NCBI RefSeq assembly: GCF_003385235.1
Contig: NZ_PQIA01000074.1
Location: 1-46,092, forward strand
From: Amycolatopsis circi
GTDB lineage: Bacteria; Actinomycetota; Actinomycetes; Mycobacteriales; Pseudonocardiaceae
Length of the DNA stretch: 46,092 nt
Reading direction: 5' to 3'
Part shown: piece after piece, positions 1 to 7,604 of the stretch
Layout of the letters: the number at the start of each line of letters is the position of its first letter
How positions within the stretch are numbered: position 1 is the stretch's first letter
Notes under the pieces: generated by a model
What the model was told of the DNA's origin: nothing
What the model saw: the letters and a program-made list of their open reading frames with translations, nothing else
The model's database searches: none
Translations under genes and position numbers: made by a program

Positions 1-110
1 CCGCCCCGCCCGTGCAATCCCGGACTCCCACCGAAAGCACCCCAAAGTGGTTTTCTCAGTAGCGCGCCGGGGTTCTCGCCCCGTTGACGGGCCTGGTTTG
101 CGGTGCCGAG

Positions 111-165
111 GTCCGTGAGGGGAACCCTGAGGGAATCTGATTCCCTCAGGGTTCCCCTCACGGAC
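111..165. repeat. Family A 55-bp palindrome, copy A1
   Basis: This is a perfect inverted repeat with two 27-bp arms around a single central T. The ends are GTCCGTGAGGGG and CCCCTCACGGAC. Four further 55-bp relatives lie at 4373, 12531, 23935 and 42619. It lies beyond the 3' end of the helicase-associated gene. It could form a very stable hairpin in RNA of either strand, so terminator function is likely, though there is no long T-run. Bases 1-110 hold no gene or motif that I recognise. Confidence 0.9.
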
Positions 166-248
166 CTTCGCCGGAACCGAGCCACGCAGCCCGTCCCACC
201 AGGCGATGCTCCGCATCCCCCTGGCCAGCACCGCTACAACGAACGCCA

Positions 249-275
249 CATTGGGTGCGTCAGATGCACCCAATG
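249..275 (-). terminator. Hairpin after the helicase-associated gene
   Basis: A 10-bp stem (CATTGGGTGC / GCACCCAATG) with a 7-nt loop begins 16 nt beyond the stop of the minus-strand gene. This is the usual place for a terminator hairpin. No U-run follows. Confidence 0.5.
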
Positions 276-291
276 CCACAGTGGTGCGGCG

Positions 292-2532
292 TCAGTCCTC
301 GACCAGAGCCGCGGAAGTGATGCGGTGCAACGGATACCGCTCGTGGTTCGCGCCCTCCAGCACCCCGCCGCCGACCCGCAGCGGGCGGACCACTCGCTGG
401 CTCGCCGTCCCACGTGAATCGACGAAACCGATCCACACCTCGCGCTGCTCAAGCGTCGCACGGGACAGCAGATCCAACGTCGCCGTCGTGTCCGCACCTC
501 CGCCGCCGGGCGCGCGCACCGTGGAACCCCGGCGGCGGGCCGAAGCCTGGTCTCCCGCGCGGAGGTTCGAGACGATCCGCGTCGCCTGTTCGTCGGTCAG
601 CACCGCCTGCTCGCCCGGACGGGCCCGAGCCGCGCGGGCGCGGGCGGGCAGTCGGCGTCCGGTGGGGCGCAGGTCGACCACCCGGCCGTCCGGGCCTTCC
701 GCCGCGGGGGCGAAACCCGCGCCGCGCAAGGCTTCCAGTACTTCGGCCAGCGGCGCGGAGCTGATCAGCACCGTCGGCGCGATCAGCCGCAGGTCGTATT
801 CCGTCGCCACTGGATGAGCGAGCACCTCGGCTAGCAGCGCCTCGTCGTCGCAGCGCAGGAACGATCCCGCGGTGCCGCCGCGCAATCGGCCGTGGCGGCG
901 GGCGACGTCGTCGATCAGGTACGTGAGGCCCTGCGGTACCGGAGTCGCGGACTTGTTGCGGAACATCGCGTGCAACTCGTCCGCGGTCCGTCCGGTGTCG
1001 AGCGCGCGCCGCACCGACGGCTCGGTGACGCGGTAAACCGTTGCGTGCCCAGCGGATTCAACGTCCGCGACCGCGGCCATGTCCGCCGCCAGTTCCGGCT
1101 CCAACGGGCCCGGCGCGACCACGGTCAGGTCAGCCTGCACCAGCACGTGGTCGATCGGCGCGGGCAGCGCGTCGTGCATCGCTTCGACGGCGCTGGAGCG
1201 GTCGTCTTCCAGCAAAAGCCGCGTGGCGGTGGTGAGGGCACCGAGGCCGACGAGGCCCAGCGCGGTCGCCTCGCCCATCGTCCAGCGCACGGTTTCGTCG
1301 CGCAGTCGACCACCTCGTCGAGGCGCGCGCCAGGCCAGAACGGCCACCAGTTCGTCGACGCTTTTCACGCCTGCGCCTGGATTCAGCTCCGCCAACGCAG
1401 TGAGCACGCGGTGCCGCGAAACAGGCGCGAGCGGCCGTCGCAGCTCCTCGGACAACGGCGCGATCGGCTTGTCCTTCGGGTCCCGGCCACCGGCCAGACC
1501 CGGCAGTCGCGGCAGTTCCAGCCACGCCTGCGCGAGCGTCATCCACCGCTGCACCGACGGCGACGCGAGCCAGCTGTCGGTGAGCATGGTGGGCACATAT
1601 TCGGGGGCGGTGTTTTCGCTGTCCGCAACGAGTCCCGCGCCGACGACCAGCTCCGCGAGCAGCGTCGCGCGAGTCTCGTCGACTTCGAGATCCTTGGCGA
1701 CCTTCTTCAGCTCGCGCACTCCGAGCCCGCCCGCCTTGAGTACGGGCGGCGGCGAATCCGACCACATCCGCAGCAGGGACTCCGTCTGCCGCAACAACTC
1801 CATCGCTTCGCCGGCGGCCGTTTCGTCCACTGTGTTCGTCCGATGTGGATGGACGGGCAGCTCTGGTTCGACGAGCGTGTCCGGTTCGAACGCGCGACCG
1901 CCGCGCAGCAGCAGGCCGAGTTCGCAGGGAAGTTCGACGGTCTGGTCATCGCGGCGCAGCAGCAGGCCGCGCGCGAGGAGCTTCTGCACCGGCGTGGCCG
2001 CGTCGGACAGCCCGACGTCGAAGCTCGCGTCGCGCGTGCGGCCGATCGGCGGCCCGGCGGCGAGCGCGGTGAGTACGGCCCGCTCGTCGTTGCCGACCTC
2101 CGCGAGTCGCGCGTCGAGGTCGGTGGCGGCCAGCGCGGGCGCCGGCGCGCCGAGCCCAGCCGGGAACGGACCGAGGGCGTCGCGGGCCGCGGGCGGTACC
2201 CGCAGCTCGTCGTCGGCACCCCAGACGAGCGCCCGAGCGCGCAGCCGGGCGAGCGGTTCGCTGACGTCGCGGCCGACCAGCGCCGTCACCGCGGACACCG
2301 GCGCCGGCTCGACGTCAGCACCGGAGACCAGCAGCGCGTCGATCACCGCGAGGGTGAACGTGTCGAGGTCTTCGCAGGCGCGAGCCACCGACCCCGGCGT
2401 GCCCGCGCGCGTGGCGAGCACAGTGGTGTCGGACGGAGGAGGGGTGGACAAATCGCGACGCGTGCGCAGCAGTTCGGCGAGTGCGTCGTCGGACTCCGCA
2501 CGCAGCCAGTCCGCCAGAGAGGTCGCGGGCAT
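292..2532 (-). CDS. Helicase-associated domain protein (Rv0862c-like)
   Basis: This 746-aa protein resembles the large actinobacterial 'helicase conserved C-terminal domain' proteins encoded beside the XPB-type helicase gene (Rv0862c beside Rv0861c in M. tuberculosis). The N-terminus is a leucine-rich helical region starting MPATSLADWLRAE; the middle carries winged-helix-like helical segments (around residues 230-340). The C-terminal third contains the 'VQADLTVVAPGPLEPELA' segment that I associate with this family. A DNA-related role with XPB is family inference; no helicase Walker motifs are present here. A GTG at 2538 is an alternative start. I prefer ATG 2532 because a TATCCT -10 element lies at 2541-2546, placing transcription start almost on the ATG (leaderless). 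The partner XPB gene would lie left of the window. Confidence 0.85.
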   Translation of the reverse strand: MPATSLADWLRAESDDALAELLRTRRDLSTPPPSDTTVLATRAGTPGSVARACEDLDTFTLAVIDALLVSGADVEPAPVSAVTALVGRDVSEPLARLRARALVWGADDELRVPPAARDALGPFPAGLGAPAPALAATDLDARLAEVGNDERAVLTALAAGPPIGRTRDASFDVGLSDAATPVQKLLARGLLLRRDDQTVELPCELGLLLRGGRAFEPDTLVEPELPVHPHRTNTVDETAAGEAMELLRQTESLLRMWSDSPPPVLKAGGLGVRELKKVAKDLEVDETRATLLAELVVGAGLVADSENTAPEYVPTMLTDSWLASPSVQRWMTLAQAWLELPRLPGLAGGRDPKDKPIAPLSEELRRPLAPVSRHRVLTALAELNPGAGVKSVDELVAVLAWRAPRRGGRLRDETVRWTMGEATALGLVGLGALTTATRLLLEDDRSSAVEAMHDALPAPIDHVLVQADLTVVAPGPLEPELAADMAAVADVESAGHATVYRVTEPSVRRALDTGRTADELHAMFRNKSATPVPQGLTYLIDDVARRHGRLRGGTAGSFLRCDDEALLAEVLAHPVATEYDLRLIAPTVLISSAPLAEVLEALRGAGFAPAAEGPDGRVVDLRPTGRRLPARARAARARPGEQAVLTDEQATRIVSNLRAGDQASARRRGSTVRAPGGGGADTTATLDLLSRATLEQREVWIGFVDSRGTASQRVVRPLRVGGGVLEGANHERYPLHRITSAALVED

Positions 2533-2624
2533 AGACACCCAGGATACCGGGCGGGTGCGCGCGCACGAGACGTGTTCGGGCAGACTGTGGTCGAGTTAGC
2601 CGGACGAGGGCCTCGGAGGAAGCA

Positions 2625-2804
2625 GTGGCGAAGGGCGACAAGCAGAACAAGGGCATCGACCCGACGTGGCCGGGCGAGCCGGGCGAGCACCCGGTCACCG
2701 AGCTGTCCTCGGACCGGCAGGGAGCGCTTTCGCCGTTCGGCGACCTGGCCTTCCCGCTCGAGCAGGTGCCCTACGTGCACCCGGAGACCGAGATCAACCG
2801 CTGA
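2625..2804 (+). CDS. Small conserved hypothetical protein (Rv0863-like)
   Basis: A 59-aa ORF starting with GTG at 2625, preceded by a strong ribosome binding site GGAGGA at 2615-2620. The product starts MAKGDKQNKGIDPTWPGEPG and ends with PYVHPETEINR. It is hydrophilic, with no membrane segment or recognisable domain. Its position, divergent from the helicase-associated gene and just before the moa genes, matches Rv0863 of M. tuberculosis (synteny recalled, not searched). Third positions are strongly G/C, which supports coding. The function is unknown. A family B palindrome follows 11 nt after the stop. Confidence 0.75.
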   Translation: MAKGDKQNKGIDPTWPGEPGEHPVTELSSDRQGALSPFGDLAFPLEQVPYVHPETEINR

Positions 2805-2815
2805 CCTGCGGACCC

Positions 2816-2861
2816 CTCGTGAGTGGCGATGCCGGTTCTCACCGGCGTAAACACTCACGAG
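2816..2861. repeat. Family B palindrome, copy B1
   Basis: The outer arms are CTCGTGAGTG and CACTCACGAG; the inner arms are GCCGGT and ACCGGC around a TCTC loop. It lies between the stop of the 59-aa gene and the malic enzyme gene and probably terminates transcription of the former. Between 2862 and 2963 is the malic enzyme promoter region, with a possible TAGATT -10 at 2917-2922. Confidence 0.85.
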
Positions 2862-2963
2862 GCTGAAGTTACTGGTCAGTCACCCGGTTGGGGTGTGGTG
2901 GCGCGGGTCACCGGACTAGATTCGAGCCGTCCGAACCCACTCCACCAGCGGGGAGTACGTGTC

Positions 2964-4358
2964 ATGCCGGTTCCCGGTCCCGGGTATTCGATCACCGTCC
3001 GGGTCGAGGCCCCGGCCTCGTCCACGGCCGCGGGCGATCTCACCACCGCGGTCGGCCGCGTCGGCGGCGTGCTGACGGCGTTCGACGTCGTCGAGTCGCA
3101 CGCGGACACCATCGTCATCGACATCAGCGCCAACGCGCTGTCGGAAAACCACGCGCAGGACATCACCGCGGCGCTCGACTCGCTGCCGGGCGTGCGCGTG
3201 CGCAAGGTCTCGGACCGGACGTTCCTGATCCACCTCGGCGGCAAGATCGAGGTCAGCCCCAAGGTCGCGCTCCGCAACCGTGACGACCTCTCCCGCGCGT
3301 ACACGCCGGGCGTCGCCCGCGTCTGCCAGGCGATCGCCGCGAACCCCGAGGACGCGCGCCGGCTGACCATCAAGCGCAACACCGTCGCGGTGCTCACCGA
3401 CGGCTCCGCCGTGCTCGGCCTCGGCAACATCGGCCCGGCCGCCGCGCTGCCGGTGATGGAGGGCAAGGCGGCGCTGTTCAAGAAGTTCGCCGACGTCGAC
3501 GCGTGGCCGGTCTGCCTGGACACCCAGGACACCGAAGAGATCATCATGATCGCGAAGGCGCTCGCGCCGGTGTACGCGGGCATCAACCTCGAGGACATCG
3601 CCGCGCCGCGCTGCTTCGAGATCGAGAAGCGGCTGCGCGAGCAGCTGGACATCCCGGTCTTCCACGACGACCAGCACGGCACCGCGATCGTCGTGGTCGC
3701 CGCGCTGCGCAACGCGCTGCGCGTGGTCGGGAAGAACATCGAGGACTGCAAGATCGTGGTCAGCGGTGTCGGCGCGGCCGGTTCGGCGATCATCCGCCTG
3801 CTGCTGCGCAAGAACCCGGGCGACATCGTGGCCGCCGACATCGACGGCATCGTCTACCCCGACCGCGGCAACCTCGACGACAACCTGACCTGGATCGCCG
3901 AGCACACCAACAAGGACGGCAAGTCCGGCACCCTGCACGACGCGCTGGTCGGCGCGGACGTCTTCGTCGGCGTCTCGGCCCCGAACCTCTTCGGCGCGGA
4001 GCAGGTCGCCACGATGAACGACGACGCGGTCGTCTTCGCGCTGGCGAACCCGGACCCGGAGATCGATCCGCTGGAGGCGCAGAAGCACGCCGCGGTCGTC
4101 GCCACCGGCCGCAGCGACTTCCCGAACCAGATCAACAACGTCCTGGCGTTCCCGGGCGTCTTCCGCGGCCTGCTCGACGCCGCCGCGCACAACATCGACG
4201 ACAACATGCTGCTGGCCGCCTCCGACGCGATCGCCGACGTGGTGGACAACGGCAAGCTCAACGCGTCGTTCATCGTGCCGAGCGTGTTCGACAGCGCGGT
4301 GGCCCCGGCGGTCGCCGAAGCGGTGCGCAACGCCGTCCGCGCCGAACGCGCTGGCTGA
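2964..4358 (+). CDS. NAD-dependent malic enzyme with N-terminal ACT domain
   Basis: This 464-aa enzyme should oxidatively decarboxylate malate to pyruvate in the cytoplasm. Residues 1-75 look like a small ACT-type ligand-binding domain. The malic enzyme N-domain follows, with YTPGVARVCQAI and KRNTVAVLTDGSAVLGLGNIGP near 105-155. The metal and catalytic region has DDQHGTAIV near 235, and a Rossmann motif VSGVGAAGSAI lies near 270. Length and layout fit the short bacterial class, not the 560-aa eukaryotic-type class. ATG 2964 is chosen because GGGAG precedes it at 2951 and the product begins at the ACT domain; upstream in-frame codons run into palindrome B1. It is monocistronic, flanked by palindromes B1 and A2. 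NAD rather than NADP preference is the family assumption and is not proven by the sequence. Confidence 0.93.
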   Translation: MPVPGPGYSITVRVEAPASSTAAGDLTTAVGRVGGVLTAFDVVESHADTIVIDISANALSENHAQDITAALDSLPGVRVRKVSDRTFLIHLGGKIEVSPKVALRNRDDLSRAYTPGVARVCQAIAANPEDARRLTIKRNTVAVLTDGSAVLGLGNIGPAAALPVMEGKAALFKKFADVDAWPVCLDTQDTEEIIMIAKALAPVYAGINLEDIAAPRCFEIEKRLREQLDIPVFHDDQHGTAIVVVAALRNALRVVGKNIEDCKIVVSGVGAAGSAIIRLLLRKNPGDIVAADIDGIVYPDRGNLDDNLTWIAEHTNKDGKSGTLHDALVGADVFVGVSAPNLFGAEQVATMNDDAVVFALANPDPEIDPLEAQKHAAVVATGRSDFPNQINNVLAFPGVFRGLLDAAAHNIDDNMLLAASDAIADVVDNGKLNASFIVPSVFDSAVAPAVAEAVRNAVRAERAG

Positions 4359-4372
4359 CCCCGCCTCGTTCC

Positions 4373-4427
4373 GTCCGTGAAGGGCTCCTTGCGGGAATCT
4401 GATTCCCGCAAGGAGCCCTTCACGGAC
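4373..4427. repeat. Family A 55-bp palindrome, copy A2
   Basis: A perfect palindrome with 27-bp arms around a central T, starting 15 nt after the malic enzyme stop. The ends match A1 (GTCCGTGA / TCACGGAC), but the inner arm is AGGGCTCCTTGCGGGA instead of GGGGAACCCTGAGGGA. Every change is matched on the other arm. It separates the malic enzyme gene from moaC. Confidence 0.9.
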
Positions 4428-4459
4428 TTTGGGCGAAGTTGCGCAGTAGCCTCGCGGGC

Positions 4460-4930
4460 GTGAGTGAACTCAGCCATGTCGACGAGTCCGGCGCTGCCCG
4501 GATGGTCGACGTTTCCGGCAAGACGGCGTCCGCGCGCACCGCGCTCGCCGGCGGGACCGTCCACACCACGGCGGAGGTCGTCGGCCTGCTTTCGGCCAAC
4601 GGCCTTCCCAAGGGCGACGCGCTGGCGACCGCGCGGATCGCCGGGATCATGGGCGCCAAACGCGTGCCCGAGCTGATCCCGTTGTGCCACCAGATCGCGC
4701 TTTCCGGGGTCAAGGTGGAGTTCGAATTGGACGGTGCCGCTGTCCACATCAGCGCGACGGCCAAGACCAAGGACGTCACCGGGGTCGAGATGGAGGCGCT
4801 CACCGCCGTCGCGGTCGCCGGGCTGACGCTGCACGACATGATCAAGGCCGTCGACCCGGCCGCGACGCTCGACAACGTGCGGCTGCTGCGCAAGGACGGC
4901 GGCAAGACCGGAACCTGGGAGCGGCCATGA
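4460..4930 (+). CDS. moaC: Cyclic pyranopterin monophosphate synthase MoaC
   Basis: This 156-aa protein converts the MoaA product into cyclic pyranopterin monophosphate, the first stable intermediate of molybdenum cofactor synthesis. Visible hallmarks are the SHVDESGAARMVDVS start, AARIAGIMGAKRVPELIPLCH in the middle (catalytic Lys region), GVEMEALTAVAVA, and a DMIKAVDP segment near the end. Length is typical for MoaC. GTG 4460 is chosen because it gives the standard family N-terminus; an in-frame ATG at 4439 is the alternative. Its stop overlaps the mog-moaE start (ATGA), so the two are translationally coupled. MoaA, its functional partner, is encoded at 7605-8669 on the other strand. Confidence 0.95.
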   Translation: MSELSHVDESGAARMVDVSGKTASARTALAGGTVHTTAEVVGLLSANGLPKGDALATARIAGIMGAKRVPELIPLCHQIALSGVKVEFELDGAAVHISATAKTKDVTGVEMEALTAVAVAGLTLHDMIKAVDPAATLDNVRLLRKDGGKTGTWERP

Positions 4931-5847
4931 GCACCGCACGTGTCATCGTCGCGTCCAATCGCGCCGCGCGAGGCGTCTACGAGGACAAGACCGGCCCGGT
5001 GCTCGTCGCCTGGCTGGCCGACCGGGGCTACGACGTGCCGCCGCCGGTCGTCGTCGAGGACGGCGATCCGGTGGGCGTCGCGCTGCGCGCGGCGGTGGCC
5101 GACGGCGTGCAGGTGATCCTCACGACCGGCGGCACCGGCATCTCGCCGACCGACCGGACCCCGGACGTCACCCGCGCGGTGCTGGATTACGAGCTGCCCG
5201 GCGTCGCGGACGCGATCCGCGCGGCCGGACTGCCGAAGGTGCCCACAGCCGTGCTGTCGCGCGGCGTGGCCGGAGTGGCGGGCCGGACCCTCGTCGTGAA
5301 CCTTCCGGGGTCGAGCGGCGGCGTGAAGGACGGTCTGCGGGTCCTGTCGGACATCCTCGAGCACGCGGTGGACCAGCTCGCCGGTGGAGACCACCCGCGC
5401 GAGCCCGCGCAGGCCGGTCCGGCGGTCCGGATCCTGCGGGCTGACGTGAGCGACCAGCCGCTGTCGGTCGAGGAGCACGCGCAGCTGGTGGAGGACGACG
5501 CGGCGGGTGCCGTGGTGACGTTCTCCGGCGTGGTCCGCGACCACGACGGCGGCAAGGGCGTGCGCGACCTGACCTACGAGGGCCACCCGACGGCCCGTGA
5601 CGTGCTCGCCGAGGTCGTCAACGACCTGGCGGCGCGCTGGAAGGGCGTGCGGGCGGTAGCGGTGAGCCATCGCGTCGGCGCGCTGGCGATCGGCGACGTC
5701 GCGCTCGCCTGCGCGGTCGCCGCCGAGCACCGCGGACAGGCGTTCACCGCGTGCGCGGAGCTGGTGGACGAGGTGAAGGCGCGGCTTCCGGTGTGGAAGC
5801 ACCAGCACTTCACCGACGGCACCGACGAATGGGTCAACTCGCCCTGA
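4927..5847 (+). CDS. Fused molybdopterin adenylyltransferase / MoaE large subunit
   Basis: A single 306-aa frame joins two molybdenum cofactor enzymes. Residues 1-155 are a MogA/MoaB-type domain (VILTTGGTGISPTDRTPDV near 60, then VVNLPGSSGGVKDG near 120). Residues 170-306 are MoaE, the large subunit of molybdopterin synthase, with GAVVTFSGVVRDHDGG, YEGHP, and the C-terminal PVWKHQHFTDGTDEW carrying the expected catalytic lysine. The linker is roughly residues 156-172. No stop codon interrupts the frame; a GTG at 5446 could in principle start a separate MoaE but lacks a convincing ribosome site. In M. tuberculosis these are separate genes (mog, moaE2). MoaD, the partner of the MoaE domain, is at 7305-7601. 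Confidence 0.93.
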   Translation: MSTARVIVASNRAARGVYEDKTGPVLVAWLADRGYDVPPPVVVEDGDPVGVALRAAVADGVQVILTTGGTGISPTDRTPDVTRAVLDYELPGVADAIRAAGLPKVPTAVLSRGVAGVAGRTLVVNLPGSSGGVKDGLRVLSDILEHAVDQLAGGDHPREPAQAGPAVRILRADVSDQPLSVEEHAQLVEDDAAGAVVTFSGVVRDHDGGKGVRDLTYEGHPTARDVLAEVVNDLAARWKGVRAVAVSHRVGALAIGDVALACAVAAEHRGQAFTACAELVDEVKARLPVWKHQHFTDGTDEWVNSP

Positions 5848-5851
5848 CCCC

Positions 5852-5897
5852 CTCGTGAGTGGCTACGCCGGTTCTAACCGGCACGAACACTCACGAG
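5852..5897. repeat. Family B palindrome, copy B2
   Basis: The outer arms are CTCGTGAGTG and CACTCACGAG, with core GCCGGTTCTAACCGGC. It starts 4 nt after the mog-moaE stop and probably terminates the moaC operon. It faces the rpf terminator 12 nt downstream. Confidence 0.88.
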
Positions 5898-5908
5898 CCC
5901 GGACACGA

Positions 5909-5953
5909 CGAAGGGCCCCACCGCCAGGGGATTTGACGCGGTGGGGCCCTTCG
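5909..5953 (-). terminator. Terminator of rpf
   Basis: A 16-bp perfect stem (CGAAGGGCCCCACCGC and its complement) encloses a 13-nt loop. It starts 57 nt beyond the rpf stop on the minus strand. Confidence 0.8.
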
Positions 5954-6009
5954 GACGTTCTGTCACAGCAGCTGCTGCGCCGGAACCCGCCTCACGAGGA
6001 GGCTCGGAT

Positions 6010-6642
6010 TCACTTGGTGGCGAGCTTCTGGCCGACCACGATGAAGTTCGCGTTCGACACGTACTGCTTGTTCAGGTCCTGCAGCTTCTGGAAGCCGCCC
6101 TGGACGTTGTGCGCCTTGGCGATCTTGGAGAGCGTGTCGCCCGCCACGACGGTGTAGTCACCGTTCGGGTTCGAGTTCGCCACCGCGGCCGCGACAGGCT
6201 GGGTGACCTGCTGCTTCTTCGGGGCAATGCTCTTCGGGGTCGCCTTCTTGGTGGCGGTGCTCTTCTTCGGGGTCGCCTTGTGCGAGGAGGCCGAGCTGCC
6301 GGCCTTCTTGCTGCACACCGGCCACGCGCCGGGGCCCTGGCCCTGCATCACGCGCTCGGCGACAGCGATCTGCTGGTCACGCGACGCGCCCTGCGGGCTG
6401 CCGGTGCCGCCGTAGGCCTTCCAGGTGCTCTGGGTGAACTGGAGACCACCGTAGTAGCCGTTTCCGGTGTTGGTGTTCCAGTTGCCGCCGCTCTCGCACT
6501 GCGCGATGGCGTCCCAGTTGGTCGCCGACGCGGGGGTCGCGGCGATCGCGAGGGGGGCGCCGACCGCGATACCCGCGACTGCGACACGGGCGATGGTGCG
6601 GGTGGCAGCGGACATCTTGCGGTGCTTGCCTCGGTACGACAT
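6010..6642 (-). CDS. rpfA: Resuscitation-promoting factor (Rpf domain plus LysM)
   Basis: This 210-aa secreted protein should cleave peptidoglycan glycan strands and promote regrowth of dormant cells. It begins with a signal peptide of about 40 residues (basic start MSYRGKHRK, hydrophobic core, cleavage after ATPASA). The Rpf lysozyme-like domain follows, with the catalytic Glu in AQCESGGNWN and the family sequence GYYGGLQFTQSTW. A Lys/Ala/Thr/Pro linker leads to a C-terminal LysM domain (YTVVAGDTLSKIAKAH to FIVVGQKL). The LysM layout is like Streptomyces Rpf proteins rather than M. tuberculosis RpfA, although the locus is that of Rv0867c. ATG 6642 precedes the signal peptide; the longer upstream frame runs through the riboswitch and is not used. 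Control appears elaborate: riboswitch at 6662-6827 and CRP site at 6915-6930. Confidence 0.93.
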   Translation of the reverse strand: MSYRGKHRKMSAATRTIARVAVAGIAVGAPLAIAATPASATNWDAIAQCESGGNWNTNTGNGYYGGLQFTQSTWKAYGGTGSPQGASRDQQIAVAERVMQGQGPGAWPVCSKKAGSSASSHKATPKKSTATKKATPKSIAPKKQQVTQPVAAAVANSNPNGDYTVVAGDTLSKIAKAHNVQGGFQKLQDLNKQYVSNANFIVVGQKLATK

Positions 6643-6661
6643 TTGAAACTTCTCGCTTCCT

Positions 6662-6827
6662 GCGCCTACGAGCTTGCTGCTGCGGGTCGGGTTGGGAGCC
6701 CGTCCGCCCGTTGCCGGGCGGCTGACGCGGACGTCGCACGACGCGCCGTCTTCGTCCCCTCGTCTCTGTCCGGAAATGCTTTCGCTCGGGGTATGGGTCC
6801 GGGGATCCGTTGGACAGAGCTGGGCGC
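6662..6827 (-). promoter_or_regulatory. Candidate c-di-AMP (ydaO-yuaA type) riboswitch in the rpf leader
   Basis: The leader ends 19 nt before the rpf ATG. On the minus strand I see a closing stem GCGCC (6823-6827) with GGCGC (6662-6666), then a perfect 8-bp stem CTCTGTCC (6812-6819) with GGACAGAG (6764-6771). Next come ACGAGGGGACGA and a CCGCCCGGCAACGGGCGG hairpin. The 3' block is CCCGCAGCAGCAAGCTCG followed by TAGGCGC, resembling the family's CCGUCAGCUAACCUCG then URRGCG ending. Order and spacing fit the ydaO class, which is known upstream of rpf genes in actinobacteria. The match is by eye and parts diverge from consensus. As the 3' stem abuts the ribosome site, control could be at translation or by termination. 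Confidence 0.65.
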
Positions 6828-6914
6828 TACGGATTCCCGGTGTTGCTTGGTCGGTCGGGGCCAACCGAAAAGCGACGGTACGTAATTCCGAGCGTGATCG
6901 GAAATCATTCGAGG

Positions 6915-6930
6915 TGTGACCTACGTCACA
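6915..6930. promoter_or_regulatory. Perfect CRP-type operator upstream of rpf
   Basis: TGTGACCTACGTCACA matches the CRP consensus TGTGA-N6-TCACA exactly. It lies 88 bp upstream of the 5' edge of the riboswitch, a plausible activator position. The M. tuberculosis CRP homologue Rv3676 is known to control rpfA, so the arrangement looks conserved. Confidence 0.8.
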
Positions 6931-7304
6931 GTAACGGCACGCAACCTCGCTCGATCCGCCTGTTTGCGCTGGTCAGAGCGTCGTTATCTGGCCGTTTTCT
7001 AGCCGAGATATTTCACGGATCGTGAGTCTTGGGTCACGTCGATAACGCGTCAAGGGGCCATTCGCGGCAGATAAGGGCGGGCACTTTAACCCACTCGTCA
7101 ACCAGCGGCCACTGCCCGCCGAGTGGTTCTTTGAGTTGCCCGAATACGCCGTGAGCGAAACACTTCGGAGCGTAGGGATAAAGAGGAATGACCGCTCAGC
7201 GCGCCAGTGCCGCCATTCGCCGTGGTCCGGACCAATCGACTGGGAACGGCCGGTCCGCCGGTCAGTGCGGCGCTCAGCCGGGTGCACGGGGCTTTCTCGG
7301 CGGC
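6931..7304. other. Intergenic region between moaD and the rpf control region
   Basis: This stretch of 374 bp is noticeably less GC-rich than the genes. It separates the end of moaD from the CRP site. ORFs crossing it show no coding bias and no family features. I expect distal rpf regulatory sequence and the moaD 3' end here, but I recognise no further motif. Confidence 0.5.
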
Positions 7305-7601
7305 TCACCCGCCGGCGAACGGCGGAAGGACGTCCAGGTGGGAGCCGTCACCGAGCGCGCGGCCGCGATCGCGGACCGCCACCTCGTTGACCAGGAAACT
7401 CGCCGCGTCGAGAACCCGGGAAAGTTGCCCGGGGTGCAGCTCGCGCAGCGCCTGGACGGCGTCGGCCACGGTCGCGCCCGCCGTCAGCTCCACCTTCTCC
7501 TCCTCGGTGCCCGCCGCGGCCCGCGCCGAGGCGAAGTACCGGACGACGACTGTCACCGGAGAAGAAGACGTCTCGGAAGAGGACGCGGAAGGAGAGGTCA
7601 T
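7305..7601 (-). CDS. moaD: Molybdopterin synthase small subunit MoaD
   Basis: A 98-aa ubiquitin-like sulfur carrier. After a Ser-rich start (about 15 residues), the beta-grasp fold begins at VTVVVRYFASARAAAG. It ends with LPPFAGG, the Gly-Gly tail that is adenylated and thiocarboxylated and inserts into MoaE. Start ATG 7601 lies 3 nt after the moaA stop, so moaA-moaD form one minus-strand operon. Its MoaE partner is the C-terminal half of the fused protein at 4927-5847. Corresponds to Rv0868c in order. Confidence 0.93.
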   Translation of the reverse strand: MTSPSASSSETSSSPVTVVVRYFASARAAAGTEEEKVELTAGATVADAVQALRELHPGQLSRVLDAASFLVNEVAVRDRGRALGDGSHLDVLPPFAGG

Positions 7602-7604
7602 GGC

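Noticed and set aside
892..2850. A 652-codon plus-strand ORF, and similar long ORFs opposite the helicase-associated gene
   Set aside because: It is antisense to a gene with clear family features; in DNA of this GC content open frames on the other strand are common, and the translation is Arg/Gly-rich without domains.
2876..3850. Antisense ORFs opposite the malic enzyme gene
   Set aside because: Ser/Arg/Thr-rich translations, mirror frames of a well-supported enzyme.
6973..7308. A 111-codon minus-strand ORF between moaD and rpf
   Set aside because: It has poor third-position bias and no features; the region is better read as regulatory.
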